Shown here one piece after another: positions 32,693 to 39,222 of a DNA stretch of 39,222 bases (within the stretch, counting starts at the first letter, position 1; every line of letters begins with the position of its first letter). Source of the stretch: DASYQV01 sp036005125 (GTDB lineage: Bacteria > Acidobacteriota > Vicinamibacteria > Vicinamibacterales > UBA2999); contig DASYQV010000219.1 in the NCBI GenBank assembly GCA_036005125.1, positions 1 through 39,222 of the forward strand, written 5' to 3'. The notes under the pieces were generated by a model. That model worked only from the letters and a program-made list of their open reading frames with translations. It was not told the origin of the DNA and did no database searches. The translations under genes and the position numbers were made by a program.

Positions 32693-32716
32693 CGTGGATT
32701 CAAGGAGACGAACCAC

Positions 32717-33190
32717 ACGCCGAGCACCCGGAGGGCGCGGAGATCATCCGAGGAAAATCTCTGCGAGCTCGGCGTTTGAAAACGTCTCCGCGCTCTCCGC
32801 TTCCTCGGCGCGCGGTGCGCAGAGCGAGATTGAGATCGCGGAGACGATTAAAACGCCGAGCACGCGGAGGACGCGGAGATCATTCAAGGAAACTCTGCGG
32901 GCTCTGCGATCTCGGCGTTTAAACCCCTCCGCGCTCTCTGCTTCCTCGGCCTGCTGCGGAGGCCGACCAGTCGAACGGGCCGATGGCTCGATCAGCGCAG
33001 ACTCCCTGATCTCCCTGTATATTTCCGAGCGATGGTGGCGACTCAAGTGAATTCCGCGAATTCCGGGATTAGACCGCACAGATGATTCAAAAACGTGGAG
33101 CGCCCGGAGTTGTTTCGAGGCAAACTCCTGCGGGCTGTGCCGAGCTCGGCGTTGAAACGTCTCCGCGCGCTCTGCCTCCTCAGCGTGCTC
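32717..33190. repeat. Element E: three CGCCGAG/CTCGGCG palindromes
   Basis: Three copies, at about 32717-32812, 32853-32951 and 33093-33190. Each runs from ACGCCGAGCACGCGGAGG-like sequence through AACTCTGCGGGCTCTGCG to CTCGGCGTT, then CTCCGCGCTCTCTGCTTCCT. The arms are complementary. They fill most of the 487-nt convergent gap, in which I see no gene. The third copy runs over the stop codon (33180-33182) of the minus-strand PQQ gene. Confidence 0.82.
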
Positions 33191-35159
33191 CCAACGCGAA
33201 CGCCGTCACCGCACCATCCGGCCCCGCACCCGAGGCGACCACCACGAACTGACGGCCGGCCCGCGTCCTGTACGTCATTGGATTCGCGCCGACGCGGAAT
33301 GGCGTCGCGCCCCGCCACAGCTCACGTCCGTTGGTCTTGTCGAACGCGTAGAGATACGGGTCGCCGCTTCCCATGAATACCAGGCCTCCCTTGGTCAGGA
33401 GGAGCCCTGGGCTACCTGGTGTTCCGAGGCGAGCCGGGAGCTTCACGCCCTTCAGCAGCGGATGCGATCGAATGAGCGTGCTGCCTTCTCCGAACGGCAC
33501 CTTCCAGGCGATCTGCCCGCGATTGAGGTCGATCGCCACCAGATGCGCGTACGGTGGCTTGATGATCGGTATCGGCCCCAACGGGTTCGGCGAGGTGGCG
33601 CGCGCTGGCTGCTCCTGCGGTTGCTGCGCGGGAGCGGCAGGCGGCTCCTGTCCTTCGCGCACGAACATGGGGCCGCTTCGGCACCAGTTGCTGTAATCGA
33701 CGTCAATGTCGGGATCGCCCTGGCTGTTCTTGCACACCCGATTGATGAAGACGCCCTCTGACGACTTGACGTAGAGCACGCCCGTCTCGGGATCGACGGC
33801 CGCGCCTCCCCATCCCGATCCGCCCGTCGCCGTGGGGCGCTGCAGCGTGCCCTCCAGGCTGGGCGGCGTGAACAACGCGCCAAGCCGATACTTCTTCATC
33901 TCGGCGATGGCAAGCGCCTTGATTTCAGGTGTCAGATCGTTCGCATCTTCGAGGGATACGCCCTGTCCCGAAAACGCGGGCGGCCTCGTGGGGAAGGGCT
34001 GCGTCGGATACGGCACCTCGCCGGGAACGTTCGTGTACGTCTCGACGCGCCTTTCCTCGATCGGCCAGACCGGCACGCCCGTCACCCGATCGAACACGTA
34101 CGTGAACCCCTGTTTCGACACCTGAGCGACGGCGTCGATGCGTTTGCCGTTGACCGTAATCGTCAACAGATTCGGCGCGGTGGGGAAATCGTAGTCCCAG
34201 ATACCGTGGTGCACGGCCTGGAAATGCCATTTTCGCTGACCGGTCATGGCATCGAGGCAGACCAGTGATTCGGCAAACAGGTTGGCGCCCGCGCGACGAC
34301 CGCCCCAGTAGTCACCGCTCGGTGTGCTCGTCGGGACGTACAGCAGACCTCGTGACTCGTCCAGCGACATCGGTGCCCACACGTTGGCATGCCCGGTGTA
34401 TTTCCACGACTCATTGGCCCACGTCTCGGCGCCGAACGCGTCCGCGGATCGAGGGATCGTAAAGAACACCCATGCCCGCTTCCCTGTGTTGACGTCGAAT
34501 GCCTGGACCGTGCCCGGCGGGTCACCCTTGAACTGCAGCCGATCGGCGATGCTGCTGCCGACGATCACCAGGTTCTTGTAGACAACCGGCGGCGACGTCT
34601 GTCGGGCGAACAGCTTGGGAATGGTCACTCCCAAATCCTCGACGAGGCTCACGGAGCCGCCCTGACCAAATGTGGCGATGGGACTGCCGGTTCTCGCGTC
34701 CAGCGCATAGAGGCGGTCGCGACTGTTCAGGAAGACACGGGACGAGCCGCCCTCGCGCCACACCGCGACGCCGCGGTGAGTGAAATCGATCGCCGATCCC
34801 TGTCCGTCCACATAGATCTTCGGATCGAACGCCCAGAGCTGCTGGCCCGATTCCGCGTCGAGCGCCACCACGCGCGTGTACGGCGTGCTCAGGTACAGCA
34901 CGTTGTCGATCATCAGCGGCGTCACCTCGAAATTACCCGGCCGCGTTCCGTATTGCGGAAACGGCATGTCGCCGTGTCGCCACTCCCACGCAACGCCGAG
35001 CTGACCGACGTTTTTCGGTGTGATGTCGGCGGCAAGCGAGTACTTGCTCTGCGCCTGATCGCCGCCGTAATAGGGCCACTCGATCATCGCCTGAGACAGA
35101 CGCTGAGCGCCCAGTGAGGTCATCGACACGATCAACATCACGATGCACGTGTACCGCAT
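33180..35159 (-). CDS. Exported quinoprotein dehydrogenase-like protein, HHG type
   Basis: 659 residues from ATG 35159 with GAGGG 6 nt before it. The signal peptide is MRYTCIVMLIVSMTSLGAQ. It shares domain order with the protein at 27863-29926: WPYYGGDQAQSKYSL, ALDAESGQQLWAFDP, FQAVHHGIWDYDFPTAPNLL, KQGFTYVFDRVTGVPVWPIE, WGGAAVDPETGVLYV and GGLVFMGSGDPYLYAFDKT. The catalytic-Asp position of the HHD motif is Gly319. A Pro/Gln-rich loop (EPPAAPAQQPQEQPA) and extra Cys residues (RVCKNSQG, NWCRSG) are specific to this copy. It is 34 nt downstream of the carboxylesterase gene, in the same operon. The last codons lie in an E repeat. Confidence 0.88.
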   Translation of the reverse strand: MRYTCIVMLIVSMTSLGAQRLSQAMIEWPYYGGDQAQSKYSLAADITPKNVGQLGVAWEWRHGDMPFPQYGTRPGNFEVTPLMIDNVLYLSTPYTRVVALDAESGQQLWAFDPKIYVDGQGSAIDFTHRGVAVWREGGSSRVFLNSRDRLYALDARTGSPIATFGQGGSVSLVEDLGVTIPKLFARQTSPPVVYKNLVIVGSSIADRLQFKGDPPGTVQAFDVNTGKRAWVFFTIPRSADAFGAETWANESWKYTGHANVWAPMSLDESRGLLYVPTSTPSGDYWGGRRAGANLFAESLVCLDAMTGQRKWHFQAVHHGIWDYDFPTAPNLLTITVNGKRIDAVAQVSKQGFTYVFDRVTGVPVWPIEERRVETYTNVPGEVPYPTQPFPTRPPAFSGQGVSLEDANDLTPEIKALAIAEMKKYRLGALFTPPSLEGTLQRPTATGGSGWGGAAVDPETGVLYVKSSEGVFINRVCKNSQGDPDIDVDYSNWCRSGPMFVREGQEPPAAPAQQPQEQPARATSPNPLGPIPIIKPPYAHLVAIDLNRGQIAWKVPFGEGSTLIRSHPLLKGVKLPARLGTPGSPGLLLTKGGLVFMGSGDPYLYAFDKTNGRELWRGATPFRVGANPMTYRTRAGRQFVVVASGAGPDGAVTAFALGAR

Positions 35160-35193
35160 GCTGTGCCCTCGCCCGTTCGTGTGAAGCATCACA

Positions 35194-36774
35194 TCAGCGC
35201 GACGTCGACTGGCGCTGTTGCTGGAATCCCTCGATCGCGTCGAGCTGCTGTTTGAGCAGATGGTTCCGCAGCACCGGCGTGTCGCCCAGATCCATATACC
35301 CTTCGTTGGTCGGGTCATACGGCGCCCAACGAGGCAGTCCCTCGCCATTTGGATCGCCATGAATCACGAAATTGGTCCAGTAGCTGGACATTACGTTCGC
35401 CACGCGCGAGTCGGTCTCGGTGAAACGCCAATCGCTCAACCGAGGCTGCTTGAGATCGTTGAAGACGTAGGGTATTTCCGACGTGTGGAACGCGCCGAGC
35501 TGTTTGCTGTTCGGGTGGGGCGGCACGTGGGTGAACTCGTACAAAAACGTCTTCTGTCCCGCCGCCGCCATTCGGCGTGCCCACGTGCGCATATGCACGG
35601 TGAACGCGGACTGACCCGCGATGGCCGCGACAGCGGCGACAATGTCAGCTTCTGTTTTCACGGGGTACGCGGTCTCGAGCGCCTGACTCGACGCGCCGTA
35701 TTCCTTCGCGAGGTAGGCGCGATATTCGGCGATTGTCTTCGGCGCCGTTGCGGGGTTCGGCGTGCGCTCGTTCCTGTTCGACCCGACGAGGACCGGCACC
35801 TTCGCCTGCTTGCCCTGCGCGTATAGCGTACGCACCTCGTCGGGCAGCGCCCAGCCGTCGACGTTCTCCAGGGTTCGAAACTGCATCTTGAGAATCTTCT
35901 CCGGCGGGAGCGCGCGTAGCGCCGCGATCGAATCGACGCCGGCCGTCCTGGCGAACTGGAGCCCGACGTTCTCGGCAGCCTGGAATCCATTGCGGTCGTC
36001 ATGAAGGTACGATTGTGGGCCGAAGCGCCCACCGCTCTCGCCGATGGCGCGTTGGAAGAGACCGCGGCTGAGCGGCGAGGCGACAAGCATGCTCACCGTC
36101 CACGAGCCGGCGGACTCGCCCATAATCGTCACGCGATTCGGGTCGCCGCCAAACGCCGCGACGTTCTGCCGGACCCAGTGGAGCGCCGCAATCTGGTCGA
36201 GGAACCCGTAATTGCCGGACGAATGATGTGCCGATTCGGCGGTCAGCTCGGGATGCGCCAGATACCCGAGGGCTCCGAGCCGGGAATTCACCGTGACGAG
36301 CACGATGCCTTTCTTCGCGAGTGGCGCGCCGTTCGGCGTGTAGCTGACGCCCGACCCGAATGCCCAGCCTCCACCGTGGTACCAGACGATCACGGGCCGC
36401 CGCTCGCCGGCGGGGGCGGCGGTCCAGACGTTCAGGGACAGGCAATCTTCGCGTTGAGCTTCGGTCGGATCGGGGAAGGGTCCCGGTGGATGGCCGTTCT
36501 GCGGGCACGCGGGGCCGACCGCGTCGCCGCGTCTGGTGCCGCTCCACGCCTTCACCGGTTGCGGTGGCTTCCAGCGGAGGTCACCGACGGGCGGCGCCGC
36601 GAACGGAATCCCCTTGTAGCTGCGGACGCCGTCAGCGCTCACGCCGGAAACCAGCCCGCCTTCGACCTTGACCGTGGCGGCGGCCGGGGGACTCTGGGAT
36701 TCGAGAATCGCCGCTCCCGTCACGAAGGACAGAATGGCGGACGCCGCAACTCCGATCGAGAATCGTGTTTTCAT
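35194..36774 (-). CDS. Exported type-B carboxylesterase
   Basis: 526 residues from ATG 36774, with AGGAG before it; the frame continues upstream through a D repeat and is not used. The signal peptide lies in residues 1-26. All carboxylesterase (PF00135) landmarks are present: SYKGIPFAAPPVGDLRWKPP, EDCLSLNVW, the oxyanion HGGGW (133-137), GDPNRVTIMGESAGS with nucleophile S221, acid E336 (SNRNERTP) and H430 (GAFHTSEIPYVF). It should hydrolyse small carboxylic esters in the periplasm or outside. It leads an operon with the PQQ dehydrogenase-like protein, which fits ester cleavage followed by oxidation of the freed alcohol (inference). Confidence 0.93.
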   Translation of the reverse strand: MKTRFSIGVAASAILSFVTGAAILESQSPPAAATVKVEGGLVSGVSADGVRSYKGIPFAAPPVGDLRWKPPQPVKAWSGTRRGDAVGPACPQNGHPPGPFPDPTEAQREDCLSLNVWTAAPAGERRPVIVWYHGGGWAFGSGVSYTPNGAPLAKKGIVLVTVNSRLGALGYLAHPELTAESAHHSSGNYGFLDQIAALHWVRQNVAAFGGDPNRVTIMGESAGSWTVSMLVASPLSRGLFQRAIGESGGRFGPQSYLHDDRNGFQAAENVGLQFARTAGVDSIAALRALPPEKILKMQFRTLENVDGWALPDEVRTLYAQGKQAKVPVLVGSNRNERTPNPATAPKTIAEYRAYLAKEYGASSQALETAYPVKTEADIVAAVAAIAGQSAFTVHMRTWARRMAAAGQKTFLYEFTHVPPHPNSKQLGAFHTSEIPYVFNDLKQPRLSDWRFTETDSRVANVMSSYWTNFVIHGDPNGEGLPRWAPYDPTNEGYMDLGDTPVLRNHLLKQQLDAIEGFQQQRQSTSR

Positions 36775-36821
36775 GAAAGACTCCTGGCGCGTGGATTTCG
36801 GACGATTATAGGCCGGCGCGG

Positions 36822-36879
36822 GGCCACGAAGATCACGAAGCAATCGGCCACGAAGGCCACGAAGATCACGAAGTTTTGG
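36822..36879. repeat. Element D, copy 2
   Basis: GGCCACGAAGATCACGAAG occurs twice with GCAATCGGCCACGAA between. It abuts element C copy 4. It is the only repeat in a divergent intergenic region of this window. Confidence 0.8.
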
Positions 36880-36880
36880 C

Positions 36881-36942
36881 AATTCGTGATTCTTGATTCA
36901 TCATTGAAATCAAGAATCAAGAATCATGAATCATGAATCAAG
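36881..36942 (+). repeat. Element C, copy 4
   Basis: AATTCGTGATTCTTGATTC on the left and GAATCAAGAATCATGAATC on the right, with the short loop ATCATTGAAATC. It ends at the ribosome-binding site (GAGGAGG 36945-36951) of the MBL gene, so it forms part of that gene's leader. Confidence 0.82.
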
Positions 36943-36957
36943 AAGAGGAGGCATGCG

Positions 36958-38082
36958 ATGCGCGTCCTCACGGCGATCGTATCGACCCTCGCGCTTGCGG
37001 CGACGCTTCCAGCAGCACAACGGGACGCGTCGAAAACGTTGGACATCTACGTCATCGACGTGGAAGGTGGGAATGCCCAGTTGTGGGTCACACCCTCGGG
37101 CCAGTCCCTCGTCTACGACACCGGAAACGGGGGCGCCGCCGCGGTCCGCGATGCCGACCGCATCATGGCCGCGGTCAAGGATGCGGGCGTGACACAGATC
37201 GACTACGTGGTCACCACGCACTTCCACGGAGATCACGTCGGCGGGCTTCCAGAGCTCGCGACACGCATTCCGATCAAGGAATTCGTCGACCATGGACCCA
37301 ACGTACAGCCAGGCCCTCAAATAGATCGGGTACTCGAGCAGTACGGGACGATCTACGCGAAGGCAAAGCACACGATCGTGAAGTCCGGCGACAGGATTCC
37401 GGTCAAAGGTCTCGAATGGCGTATCGTCAACTCCGCGGCACAGGTGCTCAAGGCGCCGCTCCCGGGCGCCGGCGCGCCCAATCCACATTGCGCGAGCTTC
37501 AGGCGCCATGAGGTCAATCCGGTTTCAGGAGGGCCTCTCGGCAAGACCGAGGACGAGCAGTCTGTCGGGAGCCACGTCACCTTTGGAAGGTTCCGGGTTC
37601 TCTATCTGGGCGATTTCGACTGGAATCAGGAATTCGACTTGATGTGCCCCGTGAACCGGATCGGCACGGTCGATCTGTTCATCCCCTCGCGTCACGGGCA
37701 GTTCAGCTCGAATTCGGAGACGCTCGTTCATCCGCTTCGCGCGCGGGTGATGATCATGAACAACGGCTTGCGCAAAGGCGGACAACCGGAGGCCATGAAG
37801 GTGTTCCTCAACTCACCCGGTCTCGAGGATCTGTGGCAGATTCACTTCGCCTTTCTCGGCGGCCAGGAGCACAACGTTCCGGGCATGTATATCGCCAACC
37901 TGGACGAGACGACTGTTCCAGTGGCGCCGATGGTTCCAGTGCAACCCGGCACGCCCGCCGCGAACGCGCCCCAGCACAACGGTCCTGCGCATTGGATCAA
38001 GGTTTCCGTCCGGGCGGATGGCAACTTCACCATTACCAACAGCCGGAACGGCCTCGTCAAGACCTACAGGAACGGCTCTTGA
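36958..38082 (+). CDS. Exported MBL-fold metallohydrolase, copy 1
   Basis: 374 residues from ATG 36958, with GAGGAGG 6 nt upstream. The signal peptide is MRVLTAIVSTLALAATLPAAQ. The metallo-beta-lactamase fold shows in IYVIDVEGGNAQLWVTPSGQ, VVTTHFHGDHVGG (H88, H90, D92, H93), RFRVLYLGDFDWNQE and FIPSRHGQFSS, similar to ComEC/Rec2-like and lactonase-type members with a DVxGG start. The C-terminal part (IHFAFLGGQEHN, then WIKVSVRADGNFTITNSRNG) is a small beta domain. The substrate is unknown. It is followed by a paralogue after 43 nt. Confidence 0.9.
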   Translation: MRVLTAIVSTLALAATLPAAQRDASKTLDIYVIDVEGGNAQLWVTPSGQSLVYDTGNGGAAAVRDADRIMAAVKDAGVTQIDYVVTTHFHGDHVGGLPELATRIPIKEFVDHGPNVQPGPQIDRVLEQYGTIYAKAKHTIVKSGDRIPVKGLEWRIVNSAAQVLKAPLPGAGAPNPHCASFRRHEVNPVSGGPLGKTEDEQSVGSHVTFGRFRVLYLGDFDWNQEFDLMCPVNRIGTVDLFIPSRHGQFSSNSETLVHPLRARVMIMNNGLRKGGQPEAMKVFLNSPGLEDLWQIHFAFLGGQEHNVPGMYIANLDETTVPVAPMVPVQPGTPAANAPQHNGPAHWIKVSVRADGNFTITNSRNGLVKTYRNGS

Positions 38083-38114
38083 CTTCATCGCCGTCACGCT
38101 CCAGACTCCGCACC

Positions 38115-38119
38115 GGAGG
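38115..38119 (+). promoter_or_regulatory. Shine-Dalgarno for GTG 38126
   Basis: GGAGG lies 6 nt before GTG 38126 and fixes that GTG as the start of the second MBL gene; no in-frame ATG precedes the signal peptide. Confidence 0.6.
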
Positions 38120-38125
38120 ATCGAC

Positions 38126-39222
38126 GTGCAGAATCGAGCGACCGGGATAGCAGGAGCGGCCGCACGCCTCGCGCGCGTGGTCGCGGCGTCACTCGTGCTC
38201 CTCACATGTCTGCTCGCGCCGGGTGCGCCGATCGATGCGCAGTCGCGAAACCTGGACATCTATTTCATCGACGTCGAGGGTGGGGGCGCGACGCTGGTCG
38301 TGTCACCGTCGGGGGAATCGTTGTTGATCGACAGCGGGTTCCGGAGACCCGATGACCGCGATGCCAGGCGCATTCATGCGGTGACCCAGAAGGCGGGGCT
38401 GAAAAAGATCGACCACCACATGGTGACGCATTTTCACGCCGACCATGTGGGCGGGTTGAACGCGCTCGTCAAGATGATCCCGATCCTGCGCTTTTACGGT
38501 CATGGCGGGAAGTCCGAGAGCGGGGACGTCGGGAAAGGGATTCCAGGGGTTCAGGAGTGGATGGACGTGTACCAGATTGCGTCCGAAGGCAAACGGACCA
38601 TACTGGGCGTCGGCGACGTGATTCCGCTGAAGGGCGTGCGAGCCCAGGTGATCACGGCAAACAAGGTGTTTCTGGCGAAGCCTGTCAACGGCGGCGGCGC
38701 GACCAATGCACTCTGCGCGGACGCCGAGCACAAACCTCCGGACTCTCTCGAGAACCAGCGCAACATCGCGACGCTGTTCACCTACGGCCGGTTCACGTAC
38801 TTCAATCCGGGCGACACGCCCTGGGAAACCGAAATGGCCCTGTCGTGTCCGGTCAACAAGCTGGGCACGGTGACCCTGTATCAGACGACCAAGCACGGCG
38901 CGTTCGACGGCGGCGGCGCGCCGGCCCATCTCTATGCGCTCAAGCCGCAGGTCGTCGTGGTGACCAACGGTGCCAACAAGGGGCTCGGGATACCCGGTGG
39001 CCACGGGCATTACGAGCGAATCGCCGGGATACCCGGAGTCGAAGGGATCTGGCAGGGACACATGTCGCCGGAAGGGAAGGACCACAACACGCGGGAAGAG
39101 ATGATCGCGAACCTCGAGACGAACCCGGACCATACCGACGTGTATTTCATCAAGGCGTCGGCCAGTGAGGACGGCGGGTTCACGGTCACGAACACGCGAA
39201 ACGGGTTGACGAAGACGTACAG
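38126..39222 (+). CDS. Exported MBL-fold metallohydrolase, copy 2, partial at right edge
   Basis: GTG 38126 opens a frame that runs to the window end (365 residues visible, probably only a few missing). The signal peptide (VVAASLVLLTCLLAPGAPID) is followed by NLDIYFIDVEGGGATLVVSP, MVTHFHADHVGG (H102, H104, D106, H107), RFTYFNPGDTPWE and YQTTKHGAF. The final visible residues FTVTNTRNGLTKTY match the end of copy 1 (FTITNSRNGLVKTY). The two are tandem duplicates that have diverged, with copy 2 carrying a longer loop (about residues 115-140) and no extended Pro-rich linker. Likely one operon. Confidence 0.9.
   Translation, partial: MQNRATGIAGAAARLARVVAASLVLLTCLLAPGAPIDAQSRNLDIYFIDVEGGGATLVVSPSGESLLIDSGFRRPDDRDARRIHAVTQKAGLKKIDHHMVTHFHADHVGGLNALVKMIPILRFYGHGGKSESGDVGKGIPGVQEWMDVYQIASEGKRTILGVGDVIPLKGVRAQVITANKVFLAKPVNGGGATNALCADAEHKPPDSLENQRNIATLFTYGRFTYFNPGDTPWETEMALSCPVNKLGTVTLYQTTKHGAFDGGGAPAHLYALKPQVVVVTNGANKGLGIPGGHGHYERIAGIPGVEGIWQGHMSPEGKDHNTREEMIANLETNPDHTDVYFIKASASEDGGFTVTNTRNGLTKTY

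Noticed and set aside
32717..33190. CRISPR array
   Set aside because: Repeats are about 95 bp, diverged, palindromic and few, without spacer-like unique segments of even length or cas genes.

Overview
The window is high-GC bacterial DNA with no rRNA, tRNA, transposase, phage or CRISPR genes. It encodes about 28 proteins, and nearly all carry an N-terminal export signal. The mix includes Oar-like TonB receptors with a carboxypeptidase-regulatory N-terminus, a CBM9-like/DUF5916 barrel, many secreted PQQ, NHL and LVIVD beta-propellers, and several copies of an uncharacterised secreted family with WGDPDLQG and CHEGN motifs. This suggests a soil or sediment member of the Acidobacteriota, probably class Vicinamibacteria. 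That placement is inferred from gene content, not from a marker gene.

Layout. 1-1.8 kb (minus): a PQQ-like propeller and a SnoaL-like protein cut by the window edge. 2-8.1 kb: a small Cys-rich basic protein, three paralogous WGDPDLQG proteins, and a Tat-exported phosphotriesterase-family hydrolase on the other strand. 8.1-13.6 kb (minus): DUF5916 barrel, SnoaL-like protein, an Ig-like secreted protein, and a cytochrome c fused to a copper-monooxygenase-like domain. 13.9-23.7 kb (plus): PQQ sugar dehydrogenase, TonB-dependent receptor, NHL propeller, LVIVD propeller, a cupredoxin-like protein and a His-rich multi-pass membrane protein resembling the fenitrothion-hydrolase (FedA) family. The last three are translationally linked. 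23.9-25.9 kb (minus): alpha/beta hydrolase, glycolipid-binding domain protein, VOC protein. 26-32.7 kb (plus): two PQQ propellers, an Abhydrolase_10 protein, a NIPSNAP protein. 33.2-36.8 kb (minus): carboxylesterase and a third large PQQ propeller. 37-39.2 kb (plus): two tandem MBL-fold hydrolases, the second cut by the edge.

Taken together the genes look like an exported set of esterases, lactonase or phosphotriesterase-like hydrolases, quinoprotein dehydrogenases and outer-membrane uptake proteins, plausibly for oxidative breakdown of small organic compounds. No single pathway can be reconstructed.

The most unusual content is between the genes. At least seven families of palindromic repeats, named A to G here, fill the intergenic gaps. 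All four convergent junctions carry one; four of five divergent junctions do not. Several keep their stems through compensatory base changes. Some are nested: a C element lies inside a B hairpin, flanked by a 9-bp direct repeat whose removal restores the hairpin, and an A element lies in the loop of another B hairpin. Two palindromic segments may also be translated as N-terminal extensions of exported or membrane proteins. This looks like a set of small non-autonomous mobile palindromes that use each other as landing sites.
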